A DNA stretch of 64,000 nucleotides from Ampullaceana balthica (taxonomy: Eukaryota > Mollusca > Gastropoda > Lymnaeidae), in assembly GCA_944989445.1 (NCBI GenBank), contig CALYLW010001393.1, forward strand, positions 167,001 to 231,000, written 5' to 3'. The position numbers and the translations under genes were made by a program. Positions 1 to 10,009 of the stretch are shown here, piece after piece. The notes below the pieces were generated by a model. It made no database searches. It worked only from the letters and a program-made list of their open reading frames with translations, and was not told the DNA's origin. Within the stretch, counting starts at the first letter, position 1. Every line of letters begins with the position of its first letter.

Positions 1-258
1 GATACCACTGTGTGTATATTTATCATAAATGGGGAGATTGACTCCATGTTTTTTCATTGGTCATTCGTAAGTGAGATTATATTGAACTATTTCCAAGAAT
101 AATTATCTAATTATATGCTTCACTAACAATTATCTCTCCATATGCCATCTAAAGTGTTTCTTTACTTAATGTTTTACTTACTGAATCAAATGAAAGTTTA
201 AAAGTAAAACAACAATTTTATGAATAAATCCTTACATGACCAGATGGTCAGTACAAAT

Positions 259-887
259 AAATAATAATAATAAATTGATATTTAATATACGCTGTATCGC
301 AGCAAGGAACCTGGGCTCACAGCGCTTTACATGGAGATAAGAATATTCATATAATAATTAAATAATCATCAATATACATAATTCCCGTTATGTATTAAGA
401 ATTAACACAATTAATGTATGGATGTAACTAGTTGGCGCTGCGAAATTTGTAATGCTATTAAGTGGCGCTGCGATCAACATAATAAAATTACAGCACCAAA
501 AATAACACTTTTCGAACGTTCCGCATAAAATTGTTCAATATGATAATAAATGAATCAAATGAAAATAAATAAAAGTTCTGTATTACATTGATTATTTTTC
601 TGATGTGTATTTTTTTCAAACTTAATAGATTTCAGCTGAAATGTATTCATTTTGAAAACTTTCATCATTTTTGACGGGCTAAACTAGTTCATATCATAAT
701 AACAACATAAATGACAGTACGTTACACATATGCTACGTTAATCATTAAAAGAAATGTTGTTTCTTTAATTTTGCAAATACATTTTGAAAAGATGCGTGCT
801 AAGTGCAGTCTTGAAGGACTAGGTAGTTGGAATACGGATGTGTAATGGTAGAGAATTCCATTGTTTGGCTGCACAAAAAGAGAATGA
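259..887 (-). mobile_element. 5'-truncated CR1/L2-like LINE 3' end
   Basis: On the minus strand, about 760-870 translates to a WNSLP-x-IR ... SFK-x-ALSTHLF signature, the typical C-terminus of CR1/L2-type reverse transcriptases, with an in-frame stop inside. The 3' region has an AAAGCGCTGTGAG-like motif and ends in an (ATT)n tail at 259-275, as in many metazoan LINE tails. A 10-bp direct repeat CAGTACAAAT flanks it (249-258 and 888-897) and is present once in copies B and D, which supports target-site duplication. A Helitron (369-687) is nested inside. Confidence 0.7.
369..687 (+). mobile_element. Non-autonomous Helitron, family 2
   Basis: Starts TCAATATACATAATTCCCGT after an A (368) and ends CTAG before a T (688), with a decayed ATCATTTTTGACGGG hairpin upstream. 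This fits the Helitron rule A|TC...CTRR|T. A second member with the same 5' end lies at 47632-48100. No Rep/helicase coding. Confidence 0.72.
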
Positions 888-1057
888 CAGTACAAATGTT
901 CCCAGTTAGATATCTTATAGACGACGCGCGTCAGTTTAGAATACCACAAAGCAAATTTTATTTCAAACTTATAGTATCTTCCATCACAATCTGTGATATA
1001 GTTTCCTGCTCTTATTGAGATTCGTTTCTCATAAGTCAAAATGTTAGAGTGGTGCGG

Positions 1058-1286
1058 CATGGTTTTAACACATCAATGAGAACAACACATTCGTCCCATG
1101 GTTTTAAAACATCGGTGAGAACAACACATTCATCCCATGGTTTTAATACATCAATGAGAACAACACATTCATCCCATGGTTTTAAAACATCAGTAAGAAC
1201 AACACATTCATCCCATGGTTTTAACACATCAATGAGAACAACACATTCATCCCATGGTTTTAAAACATCAGTGAGAACAACACATT
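1058..1286 (+). repeat. 39-bp minisatellite, about 6 units (DH copy A)
   Basis: Unit is CATGGTTTTAACACATCAGT followed by GAGAACAACACATTCATCC. Because 39 is a multiple of 3, both strands stay open (13-residue periodic peptides), but this is a by-product of periodicity. DH copy B has one unit (16914-16950) and copy D about 18 (46615-47312), so the array expands inside the mobile family. Confidence 0.9.
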
Positions 1287-1739
1287 AAAACAATATGGTG
1301 TGAGCTTTCAACATTTTTAAACAAGTTTATTCTCAAATTTAACTTATTGCTAGTGCATCTCATCGCGTCCGATGTTCCCTTAGTTCTTATAAACCTTTTA
1401 CGAGTATTTTCTTTTTAAATTTCTGGACATAGCAGTTTGTTTATTGTGTTTTTTTAATGTTATAAACTGAAATTATATTTTTTATCTTCCATTTCGGAGG
1501 CGTTTAGCCGACACGTGCGTTGTAGCATAGCGTTCTTTCAAGCTGACGTATAACCATTTTATATAACATATTAAGTATCAACTCTTGCAGACAACAAAGC
1601 AAGTTTATTATTATCTAATATACATCAACAATAAGTTAGTGATTTTTAAAAATTATTGCATAAACCTGTGGAATGAGTTTGTTGAAATTGGACTTAGGCT
1701 TTATCTGTGGTAGGATTCTCCGAACTATTCATTGACAAT

Positions 1740-2247
1740 TGTGGCGGAGTCGTTGTCTAGGAGTTGAGGTCCCCCCTTGGCCACAGATATTTACCACGTA
1801 GACGGGTAAAAGACTTAGCAACGCTGGGTTGTTTTCTTCAACATAAGTTTAATGACATCCAGAAGCTTTGAACATATTTATGGTACAGTACAATTGGCAG
1901 TTTACAGTTGATGGTCATACCATCTAGAGTCCTCGGCCCAGTTCGACCGGATTGGACCACGTTCACAAAACTCCACACTCTATCGTACGTCTTTCACCTG
2001 CCTGCTACTTGGCAACTTAACACTCTCTCAGCGACACACAATGTGACCCCTATTATACCCCCGTCTTGTCCGACTGGTTTTGACTGGCCCCTAGGTCACT
2101 CACCATGTCTCCCTTTGACCGTGGTCCTGTCAATTCATTACAACTTGCACGTACCTTGAGTTCACCCGCCCCCCGTTCCACGAGGACAAGTGTTCACAGC
2201 CCCATTTATGCGTAGTCATCCCCACACCACAACATCTGACCGTAACA
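1740..2247 (-). repeat. 3' LTR of the Gmr1-like element
   Basis: Begins TGTGGCGGAGTCG and ends GACCGTAACA on the plus strand, giving TG...CA termini. It differs from the right LTR at 1762 (A for G) and in CCCAGTTCG versus CCCAGCTCG near 1940. Confidence 0.95.
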
Positions 2248-2258
2248 CCCCCCTCCTC
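2248..2258 (-). promoter_or_regulatory. Polypurine tract
   Basis: Minus-strand GAGGAGGGGGG lies directly against the 3' LTR. This is the expected position and composition of the plus-strand DNA primer in reverse transcription. Confidence 0.85.
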
Positions 2259-3890
2259 ACGAGCGACCTTAGCAAGAATGTCGCGAGTTTATAAACATAA
2301 GGTCTTGAGGTTTTGGTGTGTCATGATCTACTAATAATATATCCCATACTTACACACACAGGCATTTCAATAATATATAGTTATTTTAACAATATTTTAA
2401 CAATTGCAATGTTCACTATATACAGAATTTTCACCAGTAATATGCTAGCTTCCAAAAATATTAGTTCACAATAGTGGTGTATATTCCCAAATACATAATA
2501 AGGAATCGTTTTATTTACATTGTGGAACTACCCGGTTTTCGTACCTGCGTACGAGTCTAGTCCTATACTACCTCGCTTTTGAGGGTAGCAAAGGTTATTA
2601 CTACTCAAAATGTTAACGATATATATACATCAATATACAAAAGAAAAAAAATTGTCACATTTGAAGTATTAATATTCTTCATATACAAAAAAAAATCTTG
2701 GTATGGTTAAATGACTTAAATGACACCCATGTTTCACAAGCAAAGAATCTCATGGTTCAATGATTTAGATGATCCCCATGTTTTACAAGCGAAGAAAGTC
2801 ATGGTTCAGTGACTTAATTGCTCAACATGTCTCACAAACAATGAATGGCATGCTTCAATGGTTTAATTGCTAATCATGTGTCACAACAATCACTATCCAC
2901 CCAATTTTCTGTCCCTTTTCATTAATACTTGCATCTGTATCTTTATGGGACATGTTATGTATGTTTTCTGTCCCCATAGCGGGATCTCGTATGTATATTT
3001 ATCGTCCCCCCTACTGGGACCAGTTATAACCACCAGTTAATGGGTTACAAATTATCATATTCATAATCATAACATAGTCATCGGCAAAATTTTCATGAAT
3101 CAAAAATTTCATCATCATAACATATAATAAATACATATTATCAATGTTATACCAAATGCCTGAGGGCTCCAAACATGTGCTTACATAAACAAAATGTGTC
3201 GTGCACATAAGAATTGTCTTATCAATTCATATAATAGTAATACTGGGAATTGGTCGCTCAGACCCCCCCAAGTAAATACAAAAATACATTATCATAACTC
3301 CTCATAGTTATCAACACATAGCAGCCTCATCATCCTAATCAAAACATTATCATCATAACAACATCTCTTATCATAAAATTTGGACTGAGGTCTCCAGTGC
3401 ACAAAATTTCTTATATGATCAACACATTTGTCATGAACATACGAACCACTTTATTTCATTTCACAATGATACTGGTACAAGGTCACTCAGACCCCAACTT
3501 CAATCCCAACAATATTATCATTATTCATCATAATTTTCAACAAATTATCATCATCATAGAAGACACAATACCAATTCCGTGTTATTTACGGCGCCCTCCT
3601 ATACCGTAATACTCAGACAAATTCAATGGATGCATCAAAAATCATAGTCATTGTTTTTGATGGTGGAACATTTCGTATATTTCCCATTCTAAACAAGAAA
3701 CGACTCTTATTAGCATTACCAAGAGCGTACCCTAAAATTTGGAAACTACAATCATTTGTCATTGTCCCAGGCTTAATTATTAGCTATTTTGATCATTCTT
3801 GTACTCAACCCTACAAAATCTGTCAATATACTGGTAGTCTTAGTGGGATTAGTGGGACCGTGATTTTCTATCAGTCTTTTGTCTGTCCCA
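2259..3890 (-). other. Long 3' non-coding region of the LTR element
   Basis: About 1.6 kb separates the pol stop from the polypurine tract. I see no env-like ORF: the open frames are under 100 codons and lack a signal peptide or membrane pattern. The segment 2700-2895 holds about four diverged ~50-bp tandem units (ATGGTT...GACTTAA...CATGTTTCACAA). From 3010 to 3560 it is rich in ATCATCATAA-like simple sequence. Function unknown; it could carry RNA packaging or transport signals. Confidence 0.6.
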
Positions 3891-6800
3891 CTACCACTGT
3901 CTGCTAAGTACGTCAGCCAATGTATTATCAGCCCCTGGGATCGGTCTGATAGTAAATTTGTATTCTTGTAATGTTAACGCCCATCGTGCCACGCGGTTAT
4001 TAATGCTCTTGGATGTCTGTAACACCGTCAATGGTTTGTGGTCCGTCTCGATAGTAAAGTGATTACCAAAAAGGTATCTTGAGAATTTTGTAATCGTCCA
4101 TACTACCCCCAAACATTCCTTTTCAATTACTGAGTATCGGGTCTCCCGGGATAATAGTTTCCTGCTTACGTACGCTATCGGGTGTAATAATCCCTCCCGT
4201 TCTTGCATTAAGCATCCCCCTATAGCGGACTCGCTCGCGTCTGTTCTGATTACAAACTCACGATTTATCTCTGGCAGTATAAGGATTGGTTGTGTAGATA
4301 GAGCCTTTTGGATCTTTTCTAGTGCTTCTCTACATGTGCTAGTCCATTGTACTTTTTCTGGTTTTCCTTTCTTTGTTAGATCTGATAGACTGGCCGATAT
4401 ATCTGCGAAATCCGGAACAAATTTTCTATAATAACTGATCAGCCCCAATAAGCTCCTCACTTGTTTCTTGGTGTTCGGATGTTTGATATTTAATATTTTA
4501 CTTGTTATACTGGCGTTAGGTCTCTGTGTACCTCCTCCGACTATATGACCCAGAAACTCTATTTCTGAAAACCCGATTTCCATTTTTGTTGGCCTAGCTG
4601 TCAACCCCGCAGTTTTCAATCTGTTTAGTACCTGATCCAATGTATGATTATGTTCTGTTATGGATCTTCCAAACACGCAAATGTCATCAAAAAAACTGAC
4701 CACGTTTTTTTGATCACCTAAGACTCGACGCATGCCTCGTGCGAATGTCGCTGGTGCGTTACACAGCCCAAATGGCATGTATTTAAACTGATACAATCCC
4801 AAGTCAGTTTGAAAAGCAGTATATTTCCTCGAGTTTATTTCTACCGGTAATTGCCAATAACCTTTCACTAAGTCAATTTTTGAGAAATACTTAGCTTGTC
4901 CTAATTGAATAAATAAATCTTCCTGATTGGGTATTGGTTCTGCGTCTGTTATCGTTATAGCGTTTAGTTTCCTGTAATCAATGCAGAAACGTGTGGAACC
5001 GTCTTTTTTCTTAACTAGGACTATTGGCGAGGAGTAGGGTGAAGTTGACTTTTCTATAATGCCCTCCCCTTCCATTTGCCGAATTTCCTTAATTATCTCT
5101 TGCTTTGCTGAAAAGGGTATAGGATATGGTCTCAGACAGATTGGTTTTTCTGTGTTTAACTCAATAGAGTGAGCTACTACAGTGGATTTTCCTGGTGTGT
5201 TAGTTATAACGTTAGCGTATTTATCTAGTATCCTTTCTATTTGTTCTCTTTCATACTTTTTGAGGTGGGGGTTAATTCTTACATCTTTCGTCGATTCCTT
5301 AACCCCGCTCGCCTGTGTTGGCAACGAACTAATGTTTCTGCTTTCATTTTCTGTCTCGTTATCTTCTATCACGACGGCGTAAGCCGTGTTTTTCGCACTG
5401 CTGTTTGTAATAGGGTGATTGGTACATGTCTCAGTATGCTTTTGACTTGATTCTTCCCTACTATGATATTCCTCTAGCAAGTTTATGTGATATGTTTTCC
5501 TTTTTCCCTTTTCCAGGATTACATAATTACAATCCCCTACTTTTTCTACGACCTTATATGGTCCATGCCATCGGGATCTTTGTAGTTTACTACCCGCCGA
5601 TGCTTTCATCACAACCACACGACTTCCTACAAGAATCTCTCGTTTTCTGGCTCTACGATCATAGAGTAGTTTTTGTTTTTCTTTTGCTGCTTTCAAGTTT
5701 TTACTCGCCTGTGTGCCACTTACTCGTAATCGATCTCTTAATTTATTTAGGTATTCGTGTGGCTTTTGTCCCTCTATCCTTTCATTACTCCCATCGAAAA
5801 TATTTCTCAGGATATTTATGGGCCCTCTTACTTTGCGTCCGAACATTAGTTCGAATGGTGAAAACCCTGTTGATTCATGCTTCCCCTCCCGATAAGCGAA
5901 TAGTATCCCTTGTACGTGGTCTTCCCAGTCTTTCGGTTGTTCCAATGATGCTTTGATAAGTAACGTCTTGAGCGTACCATTAAACCTTTCCACCATTCCG
6001 TTGCTCTGCGGGTGTAAAGGAGTGCTGAACCGTTGGGTGATTCCCATTAGCTTACAAACTTGGGCCATTAAGTCGCACCTAAATTGGGTGCCGTTGTCTG
6101 ATAAAATTTCATCCGGTAAGCCCATTGTCGTAAACATGCCGAGAAGTGCTTCCTGTATTTCCTCGGCGTCAATCTTTTTTAATGGTTTAGCCTCTGGCCA
6201 TCTGGTCGCTGTGTCCACCAGTGTTAGAATATACTTATAACCTTTCCGTGATGTAGGTATTATTGGTCCGATAAGGTCGACAGCAACCTTACTCCATGTT
6301 TTTGTTATTAGTTCCATGTCTCCTAACGGGGCAATCCCTCCGGCGCTTTTTTTTACTTTTTGGCATGCATCACATGTTCTACAGTGATGACGTACGTCAC
6401 TGGCTATACCCGGCCACCAGAATTCTTTTAGCACTCGCTCCTTGGTGCGAGCTATCCCCATGTGTGCAGATAAACTATTATCGTGGGCTATCTCCAATAT
6501 GTGTTTTCTTAATACTTTCGGTGCAACCAATTGTTCCTGACTAATATTAGGGTTGATGTGTGTGTCATTATACTCTCTCATTAGTAGTCCTCCCTTGTAT
6601 TTAACTAATGACTTTTCCGTCCCCTTCATACTCCTTTTTCTCGCATGCTCGTGTATTCGTCTTAACGTGACGTCTTCGGCTTGTAATCTTTTGTAATCCT
6701 CTGGCTGTATATTAAACTCCGTGAGGTGTCTTTTCACTGTACTACTGTACTGTTTTGGGTTTTTTTTCTGTGCCCTCGTCGTTACCGCCCCTGCTACTAC

Positions 6801-7241
6801 TTCTGTCCCGATGTTTTCTATTTTGTACCCTTTCGAACTATGCTCCTTAGTTATTTTTGTAAATCTATGGCTGTCTCTATTCCAATTTGCATTAATGTGG
6901 TTTTGTTTTATTGTAGTATTGGGCCCAGGGCTGTAGCCTCTGCCCCTGTGTATTGGCCTTACCCCTTTATACCCGTCTCCCATGGTAGCTCCCTTGATAT
7001 TTCCAATATTTAGGTCAACGTGTGGGTTCTTTAGTAGGGCAGCTTTTGTCATTCCCGTAAAATACGGTGATTTCACATGTATATATCCTACCCTATAAAC
7101 CTTTCTCTCCCCATCAAACAATATACAAGTGACTGTCTCGTTTGTCACACACTCCTTATCAACTAGAGACTCCCTTACCCCCACGATTCCGCAACCCGTG
7201 TCCCGTACAACCTTAACCTTAACCCCATTAACTTCTCCCAC
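3891..7241 (-). CDS. pol: Pol polyprotein: PR-INT-RT-RNase H (Gmr1 order)
   Basis: 1116 codons; the first in-frame initiator-like codon is GTG, so translation probably depends on gag. Residues 14-17 are DTGC, a retropepsin-type active site. Integrase follows: zinc-binding H253, H260, C290, C293; DDE core D322, D382, E418 with the canonical 35-residue D-E spacing; and a GPY/F module around G560-P561-Y562. Reverse transcriptase spans about 695-900, with FSKIDL (D790), MPFGLCNAP (822-830) and FFDD (850-853). RNase H follows with D1001, E near 1041, D1067 and the terminal ADVLSRQW. The GPY/F module and the RT motifs are Ty3/Gypsy-type, while integrase before RT is Copia-like. One uninterrupted frame carries all domains, so the order is not an assembly of fragments. 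It makes, processes and integrates the element's cDNA. Confidence 0.95.
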   Translation of the reverse strand: MGEVNGVKVKVVRDTGCGIVGVRESLVDKECVTNETVTCILFDGERKVYRVGYIHVKSPYFTGMTKAALLKNPHVDLNIGNIKGATMGDGYKGVRPIHRGRGYSPGPNTTIKQNHINANWNRDSHRFTKITKEHSSKGYKIENIGTEVVAGAVTTRAQKKNPKQYSSTVKRHLTEFNIQPEDYKRLQAEDVTLRRIHEHARKRSMKGTEKSLVKYKGGLLMREYNDTHINPNISQEQLVAPKVLRKHILEIAHDNSLSAHMGIARTKERVLKEFWWPGIASDVRHHCRTCDACQKVKKSAGGIAPLGDMELITKTWSKVAVDLIGPIIPTSRKGYKYILTLVDTATRWPEAKPLKKIDAEEIQEALLGMFTTMGLPDEILSDNGTQFRCDLMAQVCKLMGITQRFSTPLHPQSNGMVERFNGTLKTLLIKASLEQPKDWEDHVQGILFAYREGKHESTGFSPFELMFGRKVRGPINILRNIFDGSNERIEGQKPHEYLNKLRDRLRVSGTQASKNLKAAKEKQKLLYDRRARKREILVGSRVVVMKASAGSKLQRSRWHGPYKVVEKVGDCNYVILEKGKRKTYHINLLEEYHSREESSQKHTETCTNHPITNSSAKNTAYAVVIEDNETENESRNISSLPTQASGVKESTKDVRINPHLKKYEREQIERILDKYANVITNTPGKSTVVAHSIELNTEKPICLRPYPIPFSAKQEIIKEIRQMEGEGIIEKSTSPYSSPIVLVKKKDGSTRFCIDYRKLNAITITDAEPIPNQEDLFIQLGQAKYFSKIDLVKGYWQLPVEINSRKYTAFQTDLGLYQFKYMPFGLCNAPATFARGMRRVLGDQKNVVSFFDDICVFGRSITEHNHTLDQVLNRLKTAGLTARPTKMEIGFSEIEFLGHIVGGGTQRPNASITSKILNIKHPNTKKQVRSLLGLISYYRKFVPDFADISASLSDLTKKGKPEKVQWTSTCREALEKIQKALSTQPILILPEINREFVIRTDASESAIGGCLMQEREGLLHPIAYVSRKLLSRETRYSVIEKECLGVVWTITKFSRYLFGNHFTIETDHKPLTVLQTSKSINNRVARWALTLQEYKFTIRPIPGADNTLADVLSRQW

Positions 7242-7464
7242 CCCAGCAAAACCCCTAGATTGTCATCTTTTTGTTTGGTAGCCTGTTCCCCTCCATTGAT
7301 AATTGTCTTCTCTTCGGCTTTCTTCCCTCCTACCTTGGACTCTCTGATTCCCTATGAGTGGTGCACTATCCCTTGTCAATTTCACACTTGGGTGTGCCGC
7401 CATGTATCCCTCACCCGTTTTAATAACCGATGTTAAATCCAGACTTCCCCTTTCTAATATGTGC
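7242..7464 (-). other. Gag-pol junction: in-phase TGA and G8 run
   Basis: The pol frame is open upstream of its GTG back to a TGA at 7263-7265. Upstream of that TGA the same frame is open again to the G8 run at 7472-7479, where gag runs out in another frame. One nucleotide fewer, or a +1 shift, in the G run would place gag in the pol frame, separated from pol only by the TGA. The region encodes no CCHC zinc knuckle that I can see. Either expression uses a frameshift plus stop readthrough, or this copy has two small lesions. Confidence 0.65.
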
Positions 7465-8211
7465 TCAACAACCCCCCCCGCTTACTGTCTGTAATAGCTT
7501 GTCCACTACTGTGAGCTCAAATAGTTTCTCGTAGGTTTTCTCGGTTTTTGAAAGCTCTATCCACTTGGTCAGGTAGTGTCTAATTCTGTTTGAGTAAGCT
7601 AATATGTCCTCTCCTTTTCTGGGTCTAACACCTGCTAACCTTTCTCGATATCCTTGGGCTGTTAGCCCAAAATGCCTGGATAAGGCGGTTTTCACCTCCT
7701 CATATGAGGCCTCTACTCCCTTTCCACTCCCCGCATAACACACCGGTAGTAGCGGTTGTGGCATCAATTTTCTAAGTTCATACCCCCAATGTTTCACTGG
7801 CCACTCCTTGTGTCTCGCTTCGTCCTCGAATCGTACCAAAAAAAATTCTAAGTTATCCCCTATCCCATCAAACATTGGTAGTTTATTTCCCGAGTTCTCT
7901 GTGCTTTTTTTCTCTACCCGCGGGGTCTCTTCCTCACTCGCTTTCAATTCCATTATCCTAATGTGCTCCAACCTTTTACTCTCCTCTTCCCTTTTGAAAG
8001 CCCTTTCTTCTTTCCGTTTATCTCTTTCCTCATCTTCCTCCATCTTCTTTCTACCTCTTTCCTCATCTTCCTCCTTATCGTTCTTTTCCCGAGCTATCCT
8101 GTACTCCTCTATTAGCCATTTCTTTGACTCCTCCCCTTCCAATCCTAGCTCCCGGGCCTTTTGTTTAAGTTCCTCTACATTAGGCAACCCCATCTCTCTG
8201 TCACTCGTCAC
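7465..8211 (-). CDS. gag: Gag, capsid with SCAN-related C-terminus (probably truncated)
   Basis: 248 codons from an ATG at 8211. The N-terminal third is a highly charged E/K/R coiled-coil-like stretch (about 10-110). A capsid-like region follows from about residue 113 (KLPMFDG...), with WPVKHWGYELRKLM, YEEVKTALSRHFG and FELTVVDKLLQTV at the end. The last block matches the LE-LLVLEQFL pattern of SCAN domains, which are known to derive from Gmr1-like gag capsids. The frame ends just after a run of eight G (7472-7479), so a C-terminal segment probably lies in the next frame. No zinc knuckle. Role: virus-like particle assembly and RNA packaging. Confidence 0.8.
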   Translation of the reverse strand: MTSDREMGLPNVEELKQKARELGLEGEESKKWLIEEYRIAREKNDKEEDEERGRKKMEEDEERDKRKEERAFKREEESKRLEHIRIMELKASEEETPRVEKKSTENSGNKLPMFDGIGDNLEFFLVRFEDEARHKEWPVKHWGYELRKLMPQPLLPVCYAGSGKGVEASYEEVKTALSRHFGLTAQGYRERLAGVRPRKGEDILAYSNRIRHYLTKWIELSKTEKTYEKLFELTVVDKLLQTVSGGGC

Positions 8212-8635
8212 TCTACGGTCACAATCTCAAATTCGTCTACCGTCTTCCTATCGTTTTGTATTAGGGACCCAATATAACAATTACTATCTCAATAATACAA
8301 TTTGGGGATTCATCATATACAAATATATAATATATAATATCTAAACATACTAATTTAATATTAGAAATTAAGTTGTACTTGCCTGTACGATAGAAATTAC
8401 CACACAAATAGTACTCATACATAAGAAAAACACATTATACCAGGGCAGTATCAATATCCATAGGCGAGAGAGTCACAAAGTCACCGCCTTCACTGTCACG
8501 TATTACTGAGGTTGTAACCTCGAAGTTGTCCAGGCTGTAGTCAGCTTCTGTGTTACTGTCTAAGTTAGTGTTCGTTATTCCTCCGATGCTCTTCCGGGTG
8601 TAGTCTGTATGGCCTCCCTTTCTGCGTCTGTCTGC

Positions 8636-8790
8636 AATTCCACTACTACGGCTGTCTACAACACCACTGCAACGGCTGTCTGTAACACCACTGCTACGGC
8701 TGTCTGTAACATCACTGCTACGGCTGTCTGTAACATCACTGCTACGGCTGTCTTCAACATCACTGCTACGGCTGTCTTCAACACCCCTGG
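8636..8790 (-). repeat. 24-bp tandem repeat in the element's 5' leader
   Basis: About six imperfect copies of ACTGCTACGGCTGTCTGTAA plus CATC (plus-strand reading) lie between the 5' LTR and gag. Plus-strand frames through it are open only because the period is a multiple of 3. It may form structured leader RNA. Confidence 0.85.
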
Positions 8791-8929
8791 TCTCGTCGTT
8801 ACGAGGTGTAAGCCCTACGCTCTCGTGATGATCTTGCTATCGGGATGGCTAGTACGGCCAGTTCGTTGATGTGTTTTTCGTCGTTTCTCCTTTAGTGACG
8901 TGTCTTGATGCACTGCGTCTTGGCTCGGT

Positions 8930-8947
8930 TTTTCGACGGGGCCCCCA
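8930..8947 (-). promoter_or_regulatory. Putative primer binding site
   Basis: One base inside the 5' LTR the minus strand reads TGGGGGCCCCGTCGAAAA. TGG at this position is the usual complement of a tRNA CCA end. I cannot assign a tRNA, and the T-loop-like motif is oddly spaced for a standard tRNA 3' half. Confidence 0.55.
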
Positions 8948-8948
8948 C

Positions 8949-9456
8949 TGTGGCGGAGTCGTTGTCTAGGGGTTGAGGTCCCCCCTTGGCCACAGATATT
9001 TACCACGTAGACGGGTAAAAGACTTAGCAACGCTGGGTTGTTTTCTTCAACATAAGTTTAATGACATCCAGAAGCTTTGAACATATTTATGGTACAGTAC
9101 AATTGGCAGTTTACAGTTGATGGTCATACCATCTAGAGTCCTCGGCCCAGCTCGACCGGATTGGACCACGTTCACAAAACTCCACACTCTATCGTACGTC
9201 TTTCACCTGCCTGCTACTTGGCAACTTAACACTCTCTCAGCGACACACAATGTGACCCCTATTATACCCCCGTCTTGTCCGACTGGTTTTGACTGGCCCC
9301 TAGGTCACTCACCATGTCTCCCTTTGACCGTGGTCCTGTCAATTCATTACAACTTGCACGTACCTTGAGTTCACCCGCCCCCCGTTCCACGAGGACAAGT
9401 GTTCACAGCCCCATTTATGCGTAGTCATCCCCACACCACAACATCTGACCGTAACA
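8949..9456 (-). repeat. 5' LTR of the Gmr1-like element
   Basis: 508 bp, about 99.6% identical by eye to 1740-2247. It should carry promoter and polyadenylation signals for transcription towards lower coordinates. Confidence 0.95.
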
Positions 9457-9829
9457 ACACTGTATCCCTATTTATAGCGATCGAGATCAAATGAAATAGC
9501 ACTTGAATAAAATACACTGGTTTCCTTTTTTTTTATGTGACAAAATACTTTTCTTTTAATCCATAGGAGAGACGACGATAGCATTTAACTTTGATAACAA
9601 TGACAATGCAGGTAAATAATTAATTAGAAATAAAGATCAAGAATAAAAATTAATTGTTGGTCAAGAAATAGATAATTGGCAAATAATTTTGGTAAAGGGC
9701 GTGTGGATTTTTAAAAAAATAGCTCAAGATCTTTTATTTCAAGTATCATTGTACAATGAACTGACATCAGATGCCCTTGTTACCAGCCTAGTGCACAGAT
9801 TTTTATGTTTGTGCATTGATATTTATGGT
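9457..9829 (+). repeat. DH copy A, right part with double hairpin
   Basis: After the LTR element the DH family resumes. Hairpin 1 is ATCCCTA/TAGCGAT (9464-9481). Hairpin 2 is CAAATG/CACTTG (9488-9505), followed by AATAAA. Both stems carry a single mismatch, unlike copies B-D. Beyond about 9530 the similarity fades, and nothing else is recognisable to 9829. Confidence 0.6.
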
Positions 9830-10009
9830 CAGTGGCATAGCTAGGAATTAGGGGGCCAGGTGGCTTTGCATCTTTCAAGGGCCTTGCATTTTGACATTCG
9901 ACATCATAACATCATATATGAGATAATGTACACTCCTTTGGGGCCCCCCTCAAGTGTGGGCCCTGGGGGAATTATGAATTTGGACCCACCTCCCCTAGCT
10001 ACGCCACTG
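9830..10009. mobile_element. hAT-type MITE (180 bp)
   Basis: Terminal inverted repeats CAGTGGCATAGCTAGG and CCTAGCTACGCCACTG. Flanking 8-mers TTTATGGT and TTTGTGAT agree at 6 of 8 positions, fitting a decayed hAT target duplication. Interior rich in GGGGCCC; no ORF. Confidence 0.8.

Larger units (their letters stand above)
1..1739 (+). repeat. DH-family repeat, copy A (left part, interrupted)
   Basis: Positions 1-254 match 46087-46325 and 16555-16745 closely, and 895-1739 match 46440-48770 and 16750-17405, so this is one copy of a dispersed family. It holds a LINE fragment (259-887), a 39-bp tandem array (1058-1286) and, at its right edge, the insertion point of the LTR element (1740-9456). 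The family's double hairpin continues beyond that element at 9461-9505. The true left end lies outside the window. I see no coding capacity. Confidence 0.75.
1740..9456 (-). mobile_element. Gmr1-like Ty3/Gypsy LTR retrotransposon (7.7 kb)
   Basis: Two direct LTRs of 508 bp (1740-2247 and 8949-9456) differ at about two positions by eye. In element orientation the order is 5' LTR, PBS-like site, leader with tandem repeats, gag, pol, a 1.6-kb 3' non-coding region, a polypurine tract and 3' LTR. Pol order is protease-integrase-RT-RNase H, as in the Gmr1 clade and unlike canonical Ty3/Gypsy. Near-identical LTRs and a 1116-codon open pol imply a young insertion. The target is DH copy A: uninterrupted copies read ATTGACATTGTATCCC here, and the flanks are ATTGACAAT and ACACTGTATCCC, so a short duplication (about 4 bp, GACA/AACA) is likely but imperfect. 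Confidence 0.95.

Noticed and set aside
3011..3208. env-like ORF downstream of pol
   Set aside because: Only 65 codons, low complexity, no signal peptide or transmembrane pattern.
5426..5956. 176-residue ORF antisense to pol
   Set aside because: Shadow frame of the integrase/RT coding strand.
7808..8344. 178-residue serine-rich plus-strand ORF
   Set aside because: Antisense of the charged gag N-terminus (E/K codons read backwards give S/F/L).
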